Assembly: GCA_000720375.1 (NCBI GenBank) | Contig: JOAA01000016.1 | Span: 272,829 to 336,828 of the forward strand | Source: Rhodococcus rhodnii | GTDB taxonomy: Bacteria; Actinomycetota; Actinomycetes; Mycobacteriales; Pseudonocardiaceae | Length of the DNA stretch: 64,000 bases | Direction: 5' to 3' | In this document: piece after piece, positions 18,380-26,915 of the stretch | How positions within the stretch are numbered: position 1 is the first letter of the stretch | How the letters are laid out: every line of letters begins with the position of its first letter | Translations under genes and position numbers: made by a program | The notes under the pieces: generated by a model | The model's input: the letters and a program-made list of their open reading frames with translations, nothing else | What the model was told of the DNA's origin: nothing | Databases searched by the model: none

Positions 18380-18883
18380 TCACTGTGGACGCTTCATGAT
18401 CAACCGTGCCGCGAGGACGGCCAGCGATGTCGCGCCGAGCAACGCCGTGACCTCCAATGCCGCTGGTGTAACGGTTTTCGGCACGAGTGCGGCGACACCG
18501 GCCAGACCGAAGACGATCAACTGCACGACGGCGAACCGGACGGCGGCCGGGCGCAGCGCGGCGAGGTGAATCCGGGCAGTGCTGGGAATCACAGCGGCGA
18601 GCGCGCATCCGATGTGGACGAGATGGACGAGCGGAATCAGTGCGAGGACTCCGATGTTCAGCGCGCCACCAGTGAGCATGACCGCCGTGAGGGCCGTGGC
18701 GACGATCAGGACCGCGGGCGCGGGCGTGCCGGGTGCCGTGACGGACAACACGCCGACCAAAGCGATGACCCCCAACGGAAACACGTCGGCGCCCTGTCCG
18801 GCAAGCAAGATCGAAATCAGGACGACCGCACACAGAACGGCACCGCGCAACGTCCACGCGGGCACCCCGGCGGCGAGTTTCAT
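18380..18883 (-). CDS. Membrane protein at the end of the MoxR/DUF58 operon
   Basis: A 167-residue, almost wholly hydrophobic protein with about five to six membrane segments (for example GVIALVGVLSVTAPGTPAPA and FAVVQLIVFGLAGVAALVP). No catalytic motif is visible and I do not recognise the family. Its ATG overlaps the stop of the DUF58 gene (ATGA), so it is translated as the last member of the five-gene unit that starts at 22296. In that setting a role in the cell envelope with the MoxR/DUF58 proteins is a fair inference. Confidence 0.75.
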   Translation of the reverse strand: MKLAAGVPAWTLRGAVLCAVVLISILLAGQGADVFPLGVIALVGVLSVTAPGTPAPAVLIVATALTAVMLTGGALNIGVLALIPLVHLVHIGCALAAVIPSTARIHLAALRPAAVRFAVVQLIVFGLAGVAALVPKTVTPAALEVTALLGATSLAVLAARLIMKRPQ

Positions 18884-20223
18884 CGCCGCCGCCCCCTTGC
18901 CAGCCCGCGCAGTGTGGCGGACACCTCATCGCCCCACCGGAGAACTGGAATTCCGTGTTCCCGCAACGTTTCCAGCCGGACCGCGTGCTCGGCACGCAAC
19001 ACCTTCAGCACGACCTCACCCCACGGGTCATCGGCGGCGGGAACGAGCGGATCGGGCAACAAATCCATTGCCAGCACACGGGTTCCGCGCCGGACGACGG
19101 TCGCGGTGAGCTCCACCATGGCGTCGTCGAGGAACGGTGAGAGCACCATCACCAACGACCCGGCGGGCGCTTGTCGCGGCCGTAACACCGGTTTCGGCGC
19201 CCATCCCGCTGAGCGGGCACAGATCACCAGTTGGTGCCGCAGCTTCAACAACTGCCTCGGCCCGGTTCCCGGCGCGAGGCTCAACTGCGGGCGGCCAAGA
19301 TCCACCAGACCGACGCGATCTCCTTGCCGCAGGTAGCTGGCGGCGAGCGAACACGCGGCCTGTACGGAAGTGTCGAGCGAACCGCCCACTCGTACGCCGT
19401 TGCCGACCAGCGCGGTCGACCACTCGTCGAGTTCGGCGCCGACGTCCACCCGCGTGTCGATCGCGAGCACCAAGGAGGCGTCAGCATCGGCGTGGCGCTC
19501 ACGGACGTGCAGCATGCTCGGCGACATCACCCCGCCCGCGGACGCCGACGCTCGCAGCGACACGCGCCAGTCGATCCGTCGCAGCCGGTCACCCGGTTGG
19601 AACGCACGGATGTCCCTCAGCTCCGTACTGTCGCCGGGGCGCGGTGAGCGGTGTACGCCGACCAGGCCTGATGGCCGCGGCGGCAGCGGTCCGGCGGGCA
19701 GCAGCTTGACCGGCGGCAGGATCGTCCTACGGCCTTCGGTGCCCACGATCGGACCGAACACACGGAGCGCGTCGGGTCCTGCGAACAGACGGTCCAGTCG
19801 TAGGTCGACGCCCTCGCCCCAGCCGCCGTAGCCCAGCGTCGTGCGGACGTTCTTGACCGTCCCAGGCAGTAGATGGACGGGACCGACGCCGCGGACTTTG
19901 CCGTGCGGTGCGCGCAACGCGACGAGCTCGACGCCCGGGTCCGCGTCGATCTCGAACACCGCCTCGGCCAGTTGTGCCTGTTCCAACGCCCTTGGCAGCT
20001 TGGGTTGACGGACGTCCGGCTCGCCGGGCTGCGGCCGCGTCATCGCCAACACCGCGCTGATCAGCAGCGGAGCGCCGAACAGGACCAGTACGAGCTGATG
20101 CACCAGGACGCCCGCGACGATCAATCCGACGCCGACGACGACAGCGCGGTACATCGCGTCGGTGTTGCGCCACCGTCCGGTGTCCCGCTGTGTGCGCATC
20201 CACTTCAGGACGCGGTTGCTCAT
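18880..20223 (-). CDS. DUF58-domain protein of a MoxR operon
   Basis: A 447-residue protein. Two hydrophobic segments near residues 28-60 anchor it, a beta-rich region follows, then the DUF58 signature DSTELRDIRAFQPGDRLRRI and DWRVSLRAS at about residues 245-275. The C-terminal part resembles a von Willebrand A-type fold (SLVLAIDTRVD). DUF58 proteins occur beside MoxR ATPases and are thought to work with them as folding or assembly factors for envelope or redox proteins. ATG 20223 overlaps the stop of the moxR gene (ATGA), and its own stop overlaps the next start. In-frame sequence further upstream lies inside moxR and is not used. Confidence 0.88.
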   Translation of the reverse strand: MSNRVLKWMRTQRDTGRWRNTDAMYRAVVVGVGLIVAGVLVHQLVLVLFGAPLLISAVLAMTRPQPGEPDVRQPKLPRALEQAQLAEAVFEIDADPGVELVALRAPHGKVRGVGPVHLLPGTVKNVRTTLGYGGWGEGVDLRLDRLFAGPDALRVFGPIVGTEGRRTILPPVKLLPAGPLPPRPSGLVGVHRSPRPGDSTELRDIRAFQPGDRLRRIDWRVSLRASASAGGVMSPSMLHVRERHADADASLVLAIDTRVDVGAELDEWSTALVGNGVRVGGSLDTSVQAACSLAASYLRQGDRVGLVDLGRPQLSLAPGTGPRQLLKLRHQLVICARSAGWAPKPVLRPRQAPAGSLVMVLSPFLDDAMVELTATVVRRGTRVLAMDLLPDPLVPAADDPWGEVVLKVLRAEHAVRLETLREHGIPVLRWGDEVSATLRGLARGRRR

Positions 20224-21209
20224 CTCGTGCTCGCCGGACCCGGCACCTGGCCGAGCAACTCGGTGACGACCTGGACGGCGGTCGCGCCAGTGCTCCACGT
20301 CTCCGCGCGGAGCGTCAACCGATGTGCCAACGCGGCGACCGCGCATTCCTTGACGTCCTCCGGAAGCACGAACTCCCGGCCATCCAGCACCGCGAGGCAC
20401 CGTGAGACCAGCAACAACGCCTGCGATCCACGCGGCGAAGCGCCGATTTCGACGGTCGGGTGCTGGCGGGTCGCGGCCGCGAGGTCCACGCAGTACCGCA
20501 GCACATCCGGGTCGACGTCGACCCGTTCGACGCTGGACTGCAGGTGTCGCAGGCGCTCCGCGTCGACGACCGGAGCGACTTCGGTTTCCTCGCGGCGGCG
20601 GGCCAGCCTCCGGCGGAGCACTTCGGCTTCCTCTTCGGCAGGCGGGTAGCCGACGTCCAGTCGCACCAGGAACCGGTCGAGCTGGGCTTCCGGCAATGGG
20701 TATGTGCCTTCGTACTCAACGGGATTGGCGGTCGCCAGGACGTGGAACGGGCGCCGCAGCACGTGCGTGTGGCCTTCGACCGTGACTTGCCGTTCCTGCA
20801 TGGCTTCCAGCAACGCGGACTGGGTTTTCGGTGGTGTACGGTTGATTTCGTCGGCCAGCAGCAGGCCGGTGAAGACAGGTCCCGGCCGGAAGCTGAACTC
20901 CCGCTCGGTCGGGTCGTAGAGGTACGAGCCGGTCACGTCCGCGGGCAGCAGGTCGGGTGTGCACTGCAGCCGTTTGAAGTCCAGACCAAGCGCTTGGGCA
21001 AGGCTGCGCGCCAGCAGTGTCTTTCCCAATCCTGGCACGTCTTCCAGCAACACGTGGCCGCCGGCGAGCACAGCGGCCAGCGCCAGCCGCGTCGTGCGCT
21101 CGCGGCCGACGACAACGGTGCCGACGGCATCGAGCACGGCCCGGCAGTCGGCCGCGATCACGTCCACGTCGAGTCCACTTTGGACGCCCGAGGATGGCAC
21201 TGTGGTCAC
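20220..21209 (-). CDS. MoxR-type AAA+ ATPase
   Basis: A 329-residue AAA+ ATPase of the MoxR subfamily. The Walker A motif is EDVPGLGKT with Lys63, Walker B is LLLADEINR, followed by PKTQSALLEAMQE and sensor-type segments (HVLATANPVEYEGTYPLPEA). It is soluble and probably forms a hexamer that remodels client proteins in the envelope assembly pathway of its operon. The GTG start at 21209 has a strong GGAGGGAAA ribosome binding site and overlaps the stop of the preceding gene (GTGA). Its own TGA overlaps the DUF58 start. All key nucleotide-binding residues are present. Confidence 0.92.
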   Translation of the reverse strand: MTTVPSSGVQSGLDVDVIAADCRAVLDAVGTVVVGRERTTRLALAAVLAGGHVLLEDVPGLGKTLLARSLAQALGLDFKRLQCTPDLLPADVTGSYLYDPTEREFSFRPGPVFTGLLLADEINRTPPKTQSALLEAMQERQVTVEGHTHVLRRPFHVLATANPVEYEGTYPLPEAQLDRFLVRLDVGYPPAEEEAEVLRRRLARRREETEVAPVVDAERLRHLQSSVERVDVDPDVLRYCVDLAAATRQHPTVEIGASPRGSQALLLVSRCLAVLDGREFVLPEDVKECAVAALAHRLTLRAETWSTGATAVQVVTELLGQVPGPASTR

Positions 21210-21664
21210 TTTCCCTCCAGACGGCCGAGCAGTTCAGCCAGCCGGTCCGGGGACGGCAGCTGCGCGTCCCGCTTGGTGATCAAGGTGTGCAGTTCGGCGC
21301 CGAGCACTTCCCGCGCCCGGTCATCGCCGAGGCTGATTCCCTTGCGCCGCAGCGTGTCCGCGGCGAGGCGGCGGAGTCGCGGCTGGACTCGTGTCCGAAA
21401 CCGGCCTGGATCCTTGGCGGCCTCGGCGAGCCGGGACGACAGGGAACTGGCCTGATGCATCGTCAAGGTCTCGTCTGGGGTGGGCAACGCCTGCCAACTC
21501 GGCGCGGCGACACCAAGGGCCATCAGTGCCATGGCCGTGACCGCGGTGATCGGAAGTGCGACGGCGATCGACCAGAACACCGGCATCGCCATCAGCCAAG
21601 CCGCGAGAACCGCGACGACCGCACCGATGACGACGGAGATAAGAATGGCGTTCAACGGCTTCAT
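21206..21664 (-). CDS. Two-helix membrane protein in the MoxR operon
   Basis: A 152-residue protein with two N-terminal membrane helices (AILISVVIGAVVAVLAAWLM and the following SIAVALPITAVTAMALMAL) and a charged cytoplasmic tail of about 90 residues, rich in Arg, Leu and Glu and probably helical. The family is not recognised. Start and stop overlap those of its neighbours (21661-21664 and 21206-21209), so it is co-translated between the DUF4129 and MoxR genes. It probably serves as a membrane partner of that system. Confidence 0.75.
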   Translation of the reverse strand: MKPLNAILISVVIGAVVAVLAAWLMAMPVFWSIAVALPITAVTAMALMALGVAAPSWQALPTPDETLTMHQASSLSSRLAEAAKDPGRFRTRVQPRLRRLAADTLRRKGISLGDDRAREVLGAELHTLITKRDAQLPSPDRLAELLGRLEGK

Positions 21665-22296
21665 ATTGTTTCCAACGCTCGTCGCGCCTGGCTCGCGTCA
21701 TCCTCGGTGATATTGCCCGGTTTGCCGAACCGAGCCCGGTGATAAAGCCTCCGCAATGTCCGCAACGCCTGTTCGTCGGCATTCTGTCCAGCTAGGACAG
21801 CGGCAGTGAATTCGGTCGGCGTCTGATGCGGTTCACGTTCAATCCCAGTCCGCGCGGCCGACGCCTCAAGCTCGACCCAGGCGGCAATGACCGCGTCGGA
21901 AGGCGGTCCCCCGGTTTTCCGGTCCATTTCCACCATCGCACGCCGCGTCGCGTCGGACAACCACGACTCACTGCCGGCAACGGTCTCATCAGCGAGCACG
22001 ACGCGCGTCCGCGACCGTTTTTGCCGATAGAAGCGAATGCTGCTCAATGCGATGAGCACCATCGCGAACCCGAACAGGACAGCGGCCAGCACCACAATGA
22101 CCAGCGCACCCACCCCGTACGCCACCGGCTCAGACGAAATCGGCGGTACGCCGAGGGGTGGATCTCCCGGATTGGAGTTCAGCCCGAAGCCGAGGTCCGG
22201 CGTGCCCCGCGGAATGCCCGAACCGCCCCGCGCCGCCACCACCGCGAGCAGGAGGAAGGCCGCGACCGCGAGCAATACCGGCAACCGGACTTTCAT
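21661..22296 (-). CDS. DUF4129-domain membrane protein, first gene of the MoxR operon
   Basis: A 211-residue protein: an N-terminal hydrophobic segment (residues 5-22) before an extracytoplasmic Gly/Pro-rich stretch, a membrane helix near residues 58-88, and a cytoplasmic C-terminal domain with the DUF4129 features ESWLSDATRRAMVEMDRKTG and HQTPTEFTAAVL, then LRRLYHRARFG. DUF4129 is usually the C-terminal domain of transglutaminase-like proteins in MoxR clusters; here it stands alone with no transglutaminase domain. ATG 22296 begins the overlapping five-gene operon down to 18380. The function is probably cell-envelope related, by association. Confidence 0.82.
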   Translation of the reverse strand: MKVRLPVLLAVAAFLLLAVVAARGGSGIPRGTPDLGFGLNSNPGDPPLGVPPISSEPVAYGVGALVIVVLAAVLFGFAMVLIALSSIRFYRQKRSRTRVVLADETVAGSESWLSDATRRAMVEMDRKTGGPPSDAVIAAWVELEASAARTGIEREPHQTPTEFTAAVLAGQNADEQALRTLRRLYHRARFGKPGNITEDDASQARRALETI

Positions 22297-22352
22297 CCCC
22301 AGAGCATCCCAAACTCGCCACGGTCATGGGACGAATATCCGTTGTTCGTCGC

Positions 22353-22905
22353 TCACTGGTGTTTCAGGCGTGGCCGACCGGATCTCGCCTGCCGGTTTCT
22401 GCGTCGTCGAGTGCGCCCGAGCAGTTCACCGACCAGCGCGACCATGGACATCTTGATCTCGTCACGATCGCCGATGCCGATCTCGGCATCCGCGGCGAGC
22501 ACCGGGAGCAAGTCCTCCGGACCTGCCGCGAGGTCGCGAAGGTTCTGCGCCGTCTGCTCCACCACCTCGCCCGCGAGGCTGTCCGAGGCGAGTTGCCCGA
22601 AGCGTTGGGCCAACGACGCGGTGTCGGGCTCTCGTTGTCGACCACCGCCGCTTCGAGTCCGAACGTCCTGCGAGCAGTGAACTTGTCATCGTGCGGCGGG
22701 TGCAGACCGGCGGACCGGCGGCCGCACAACGCCTCAGGGGCCATCGGTGGTAGTCGGTGCCGTGACGAAGTCTCTCGGACACCGACAGGCAGTGCGGTCT
22801 CCGACAGTTCGAGAACCACTTTGGCGGCAGCAGAACCGCGAAGGTCTTCAGCAGTCGGTCCGATGGGTCACGCATGTCGTTCCGTGACACATGGAACATG
22901 CTCAT
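22353..22905 (-). pseudogene. Possible frameshifted remnant of an unidentified gene
   Basis: Three adjoining minus-strand segments each look protein-like but sit in different frames. One starts at ATG 22905 (MSMFHVSRNDMRDPSDRLL). A second runs through VVLELSETALPVGVRETSS and FGLEAAVVDNESP. A third ends at 22353 (QRFGQLASDSLAGEVVEQTA, then EIGIGDRDEIKMSMVALVGE). Two frameshifts would join them into one protein of roughly 180 residues. No family is recognised and there is no ribosome binding site at the first ATG. The alternative is ordinary intergenic sequence between the operon above and the udgB gene. Confidence 0.3.
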
Positions 22906-22978
22906 TTGCGGAACAGCATGTGGCCACTCGGATGGAATCGGCGGCCAGCGTACAAAGGCCAGGCCAGCCGTACGAATC

Positions 22979-23698
22979 TCAGTTCGACGAGTTGCCTGGA
23001 AGCGCACCGCTGAGCTCCTTCGCCCTGGTCAGGACGGCCTCGAGCATGGGCGGGGTGAGTTTGCCGGTGAAGGTGTTCTGCTGGCTGACGTGGTAGCAGC
23101 CGAGCAGCGTCAAATCCGGGCCGTCGTCGACGGCGGGCAACGGCACCTCGACCCCGTGGGCGAACTTGGGGCGTGGGATCGGTACCTGCCAATTGGCCAG
23201 TGCGGGCATCAGCGCCTGCCAGCCGAACGCGCCCAACACCACGACGCACCGCAAGGTCGGCCGCAGCAGCGCGAACTCGCGGACGAGCCACGGGCGGCAC
23301 GCATCCCGTTCCGCCGGTGTCGGCTTGTTCTCCGGTGGCGCGCAATGCACCGGCGCGGTGATGCGGACGCCGTAGAGCTCCAGGCCGTCGTCCACGTGAG
23401 TCGCCGTTGGTTGCGAGGCGAGGCCGACGGCGTGCAGCGCTGCGTAGAGGAAATCGCCTGAGCGGTCGCCGGTGAACATGCGGCCGGTTCGGTTGGCGCC
23501 GTGGGCTGCCGGGGCGAGTCCGACGATCGCTATCCGCGCATCCGGCGGCCCGAAGCCGGGCACTGGGCGGCCCCAGTAGGTCTGGTCGCGGAACGCCGCG
23601 CGCTTCTCCGCCGCCACCCGCTCGCGCCAGCGCACCAGGCGGGGGCAGGATCGGCACGACGTGACGGCTTCGTCCAGTTCGTCGAGGGTCTCCGGCAC
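22979..23698 (-). CDS. udgB: Family 5 uracil-DNA glycosylase (UdgB)
   Basis: A 239-residue DNA repair enzyme that removes uracil (and in relatives other deaminated bases) from DNA. Motif A is GLAPAAHGANRTGRMFTGD at 60-78, with Ala rather than the Asp of family 1 enzymes; motif B is HVSQQNTFTG from His203. Cys15, Cys18, Cys119 and Cys134 are placed to bind the 4Fe-4S cluster of families 4 and 5. This agrees with Mycobacterium tuberculosis UdgB in length and motifs. The ATG at 23698 is divergent from the S10 peptidase gene with 33 bases between the starts, so promoters overlap. No truncation is seen. Confidence 0.9.
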   Translation of the reverse strand: MPETLDELDEAVTSCRSCPRLVRWRERVAAEKRAAFRDQTYWGRPVPGFGPPDARIAIVGLAPAAHGANRTGRMFTGDRSGDFLYAALHAVGLASQPTATHVDDGLELYGVRITAPVHCAPPENKPTPAERDACRPWLVREFALLRPTLRCVVVLGAFGWQALMPALANWQVPIPRPKFAHGVEVPLPAVDDGPDLTLLGCYHVSQQNTFTGKLTPPMLEAVLTRAKELSGALPGNSSN

Positions 23699-23731
23699 GG
23701 TTCAAGATTCTTCACCACATAGGGTGCGCGC

Positions 23732-25165
23732 ATGGCAGAGAACGAGGAGCAGCCCAAGCCGGCCGACCCGACCGACGATCTTGTCACGACCAGTCACACC
23801 CTTGGTGACCTGGCGTACACCGCCACCGCCGGCCGGGTCGTCCTGCGCCGTGAAATCCTCACCGACGGCAAGTTCGACGGGCACCTGGCCAAGGCCGAGG
23901 TCTTCATGACCACCTATACCTTGGACGGCGCCGACGCCGCGACCCGGCCGGTGACGTTCGCGTTCAACGGCGGCCCCGGGTCGTCGAGCGTGTGGCTGCA
24001 CCTTGGGCTGTTCGGCCCGCGGCGGGTCCTGTCCGGTGACGCGGGCGACCTGGCCAAGCCGCCGTACGAACTGGTCGACAACGCCGAATCGCTGCTCAAG
24101 CACAGCGATCTCGTGTTCATCGACCCGGTGTCGACCGGGTACTCGCGGGCCACCAAGGGCGAGAAACCCGGCGACTTCCACGGTTTCACGTCCGACATCG
24201 AATCGGTCGGCGAGGTCATCCGGCTGTGGACGTCCCGCAACCAGCGTTGGCTGTCACCGAAGTTCCTCGCCGGCGAGTCCTACGGCACCCTGCGCGCGGC
24301 GGGGCTCGCGGAGCACCTGCAGTCGCGGCACGGCATGTACCTCAACGGGATCATGCTGATCTCGTCCGTGCTCGACTTCGGCACGATCGACTTCAACGAA
24401 GGCAACGACCTGCCGTACGTCCTGTTCCTGCCGACCTACGCGGCCATCGCGCACTACCACGGCCTGCACGGCGACCGCTCGCTGGAAGACGTGCTCGCCG
24501 AAGCCGAGGAGTTCGCCAGCCGTGACTACCCATGGGCACTGGCCCAAGGTGCCCGGCTCGCCGACCGTCAGTCCATTGTGGACAAGATCGCCGGTTTGAC
24601 GGGACTGTCGGCGGATTTCGTCGACCGGGTGAACCTGCGGATCGAACACGTCCGGTTCTTCACCGAGGTACTACGCCACCGCCGCCGCGTCACCGGCCGC
24701 CTCGACGCCCGATTCCTGGGCTGGGACAACGACTACGGCCGGGAGCTGATGAGCGAGGACCCGTCGTTCTCGGCCATCCTCGGCCCGTACACGGCCGCGC
24801 TGAACCACTACGTGCGCGCGGAGTTGAACTACTCCAACGACTTGCCGTACGAGATCCTGACCGGCAACGTGCATCCTTGGTCCTTCAAGGAGTTCGAGAA
24901 CGCCTCGGTCACGGTCGTCGAAAAGCTGTCCGCGGCCATGCGCGCCAACCACAACCTCAAGGTCCACGTCGCTTCCGGGTACCACGACGGCGCGACTCCG
25001 TACTACGCGGCCGAACACGTCATCGCGCATTTGGCCATCCCGGAGGAACTGCGCGGCAACGTCGAGACGAAGTACTACCCCGCCGGGCACATGATGTACG
25101 TCCACGAGCCCAGCCGGTTGCAGCAGTCCGAGGACCTCGCGGCGTTCATCCGCACGTCCTGGTGA
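23732..25165 (+). CDS. S10-family serine carboxypeptidase-like protein
   Basis: A 477-residue peptidase with the S10 signatures: oxyanion segment FNGGPGSSSVW near residue 75, nucleophile Ser183 in AGESYGT, Asp419 in SGYHDGATP and His453 in YPAGHMMYVHEP. It lacks the disulphide cysteines and the signal peptide of secreted eukaryotic members; the N-terminus is acidic and polar (MAENEEQPKP), so it is probably cytoplasmic. It likely trims C-terminal residues from peptides. ATG 23732 is divergent from udgB. The gene ends in a perfect 16-bp hairpin shared with the convergent S8 protease gene. Confidence 0.88.
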   Translation: MAENEEQPKPADPTDDLVTTSHTLGDLAYTATAGRVVLRREILTDGKFDGHLAKAEVFMTTYTLDGADAATRPVTFAFNGGPGSSSVWLHLGLFGPRRVLSGDAGDLAKPPYELVDNAESLLKHSDLVFIDPVSTGYSRATKGEKPGDFHGFTSDIESVGEVIRLWTSRNQRWLSPKFLAGESYGTLRAAGLAEHLQSRHGMYLNGIMLISSVLDFGTIDFNEGNDLPYVLFLPTYAAIAHYHGLHGDRSLEDVLAEAEEFASRDYPWALAQGARLADRQSIVDKIAGLTGLSADFVDRVNLRIEHVRFFTEVLRHRRRVTGRLDARFLGWDNDYGRELMSEDPSFSAILGPYTAALNHYVRAELNYSNDLPYEILTGNVHPWSFKEFENASVTVVEKLSAAMRANHNLKVHVASGYHDGATPYYAAEHVIAHLAIPEELRGNVETKYYPAGHMMYVHEPSRLQQSEDLAAFIRTSW

Positions 25166-25170
25166 CAAGA

Positions 25171-25207
25171 CAACGGCCGCAAACCCAGCGCGGGTTTGCG
25201 GCCGTTG
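25171..25207. terminator. Bidirectional hairpin terminator
   Basis: CAACGGCCGCAAACCC (25171-25186) and GGGTTTGCGGCCGTTG (25192-25207) pair perfectly over 16 bp around a 5-base loop. It lies between the convergent S10 peptidase gene (ends 25165) and S8 protease gene (ends 25221), so it can stop transcription from both sides. Confidence 0.88.
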
Positions 25208-25220
25208 CGGACCAAGCGGT

Positions 25221-26915
25221 TTACTTCAGGAACTGCGCTCCACCAACGATGGCTTGGTAAGCGTCGATCTGGCCGTGACCGTAGAAGCCGTTGAACTCCA
25301 GGTCACCCTCGCAGGTCGCGGTCCAGTCGGCCGGACGCTCCGGGTAGGTGACCGTCCGCGGCGTCGGGCACGGGGTCGCGGTCGCCGTGCCCTCGAGCAC
25401 CCGCTCGACCTTGGTCGGGTCGAGGCTGACGTCGCCGCCCTTGAACTTGCCGTAGGTGCTGATGATCAGCGCGGCGACACCGGTCGCGTGCGGGGCTGCC
25501 ATCGAGGTGCCCTGCAGCGGCCTGTAGTAGGCGCCCGGCCGGTCCAGCTTGACCACGCCGACCGCCGCGCCACCGGGGGTGACGTTGCCGGCGGCGTCCA
25601 CATAGCCCTCTTCGACCAGGACCTTCTGCGGGTAGGTCGACAGGATGTTGTTGTCGTAGCTCTTGTACCACGGCGTGCCGGGGTAGTCGAAGCGGAAGCC
25701 ACCCGGTGCGGACACCGAGATCTGCTCCAACCCGTAGGTGGAGAAGTCGGACTTGTTGCCCGACGGGCCGTACGCCGACACGTTGATCACGTTCGGGTGC
25801 TCGGACGGCATCGACTGGCAGGTCGCGTTGTCGATCGTCCGGTCGTGCGCCGAGTTCAGCGGGAAGTCCGGGCTGGAGGTGTCCGGCTTCGGCTTGCCCG
25901 CGTCCGTCGCGTCGTTGCCGTACGCGGAGATCAGCGTGACGCCCTTGCGGTGCGCGTAGTTCAGCGCCCGCGTCATGGCCGTCTTGATCATCCGCTGCTG
26001 GGCCCGCTGCTCCGGCGTGTCGGCCGGATTGTTGTCGCAGTTGTACAGCCACGGGTCCACGTAGAACGACATGTTGACCACGTCGATGCCGTTGTCGGCG
26101 GCGTAGGTCAGCGCGTTCACGGTCGGCTGCAGGAAGAAGAACCCGTAGTCCTGGCCTGCCCGCAGGTTCACAATGGACACACCGGGGGCCACACCGGACA
26201 GACCGAAGCCGTTTGCCGCCGCGGCAACGGTTCCGGCAACGTGCGTACCGTGGCCGCCGTGGTCCACGTCGGCCGGGTCGATGCAGCCGCGGTACTCACA
26301 CGGACCGTCGATCTCGTTGCCGAGCTCGTCGAACGGGATGTCCTTGGTGAAGTTGCGCGACAGCTTGCGGTCGAAGTTCGGCGCGATGTCCGGGTGGGAC
26401 GCTTCCACGCCGGTGTCGATGATGCCGACCTTGACGCGCTTGTCACCGATCGTCTTGTCCCGCGCCAGGTCCGCGCGGATCGACTTCAGGCCCCACAGCT
26501 GCTCGTCCAGCGGGTCGAGGCCGACCGGCGTCTTGGCCTGGTTCTGGTTCTTGTTGCCGTTACCGCGTTCCTTCTCGACGTCCTTGTCACGCTTCTTCTT
26601 CCCGGCACCGGGAGCGTGACCGATCGTCTGCGCCTTGGTCGCCGACATGACCGAGCCGTTACGGGCAAGCCGCTCGGTGAAGCCGTTCGCGGGCGCCTTG
26701 GCGGTCAGCAAGCCGACCGCGTCGTTGCGCTCGGTGATGGTTCCGCCTGCGGCTTTCACGGCCTGCTCGATGGAAGCGGCCGAGGCGCCGTCCTTGGCCA
26801 GCACGTTGAACTCGACCGGCGCGCCGGACAGCTGGGGCAGTGCCGACACGGTCGGCGCGGCCATCAGCGTCACCAGCAACGGCAAGGCCGAAACTGCGAT
26901 GATCGTCTTCCTCAT
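25221..26915 (-). CDS. Secreted S8 peptidase, last gene of the opp operon
   Basis: A 564-residue subtilase with a signal peptide ([20 protein letters not shown], cut near VSALP), a pro-domain to about residue 130 that includes a Lys/Asn-rich linker, and a catalytic domain with Asp167 (IDTGVEASHPD), His225 ([10 protein letters not shown]) and Ser471 (GTSMAAPHATG). Several cysteines (for example PCEYRGC and YNCDNN) suggest disulphides outside the cell. ATG 26915 overlaps the stop of the upstream paralogue (ATGA). The upstream chain of overlaps reaches back into the oligopeptide importer genes, so the enzyme likely feeds peptides to that transporter. Confidence 0.9.
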   Translation of the reverse strand: MRKTIIAVSALPLLVTLMAAPTVSALPQLSGAPVEFNVLAKDGASAASIEQAVKAAGGTITERNDAVGLLTAKAPANGFTERLARNGSVMSATKAQTIGHAPGAGKKKRDKDVEKERGNGNKNQNQAKTPVGLDPLDEQLWGLKSIRADLARDKTIGDKRVKVGIIDTGVEASHPDIAPNFDRKLSRNFTKDIPFDELGNEIDGPCEYRGCIDPADVDHGGHGTHVAGTVAAAANGFGLSGVAPGVSIVNLRAGQDYGFFFLQPTVNALTYAADNGIDVVNMSFYVDPWLYNCDNNPADTPEQRAQQRMIKTAMTRALNYAHRKGVTLISAYGNDATDAGKPKPDTSSPDFPLNSAHDRTIDNATCQSMPSEHPNVINVSAYGPSGNKSDFSTYGLEQISVSAPGGFRFDYPGTPWYKSYDNNILSTYPQKVLVEEGYVDAAGNVTPGGAAVGVVKLDRPGAYYRPLQGTSMAAPHATGVAALIISTYGKFKGGDVSLDPTKVERVLEGTATATPCPTPRTVTYPERPADWTATCEGDLEFNGFYGHGQIDAYQAIVGGAQFLK

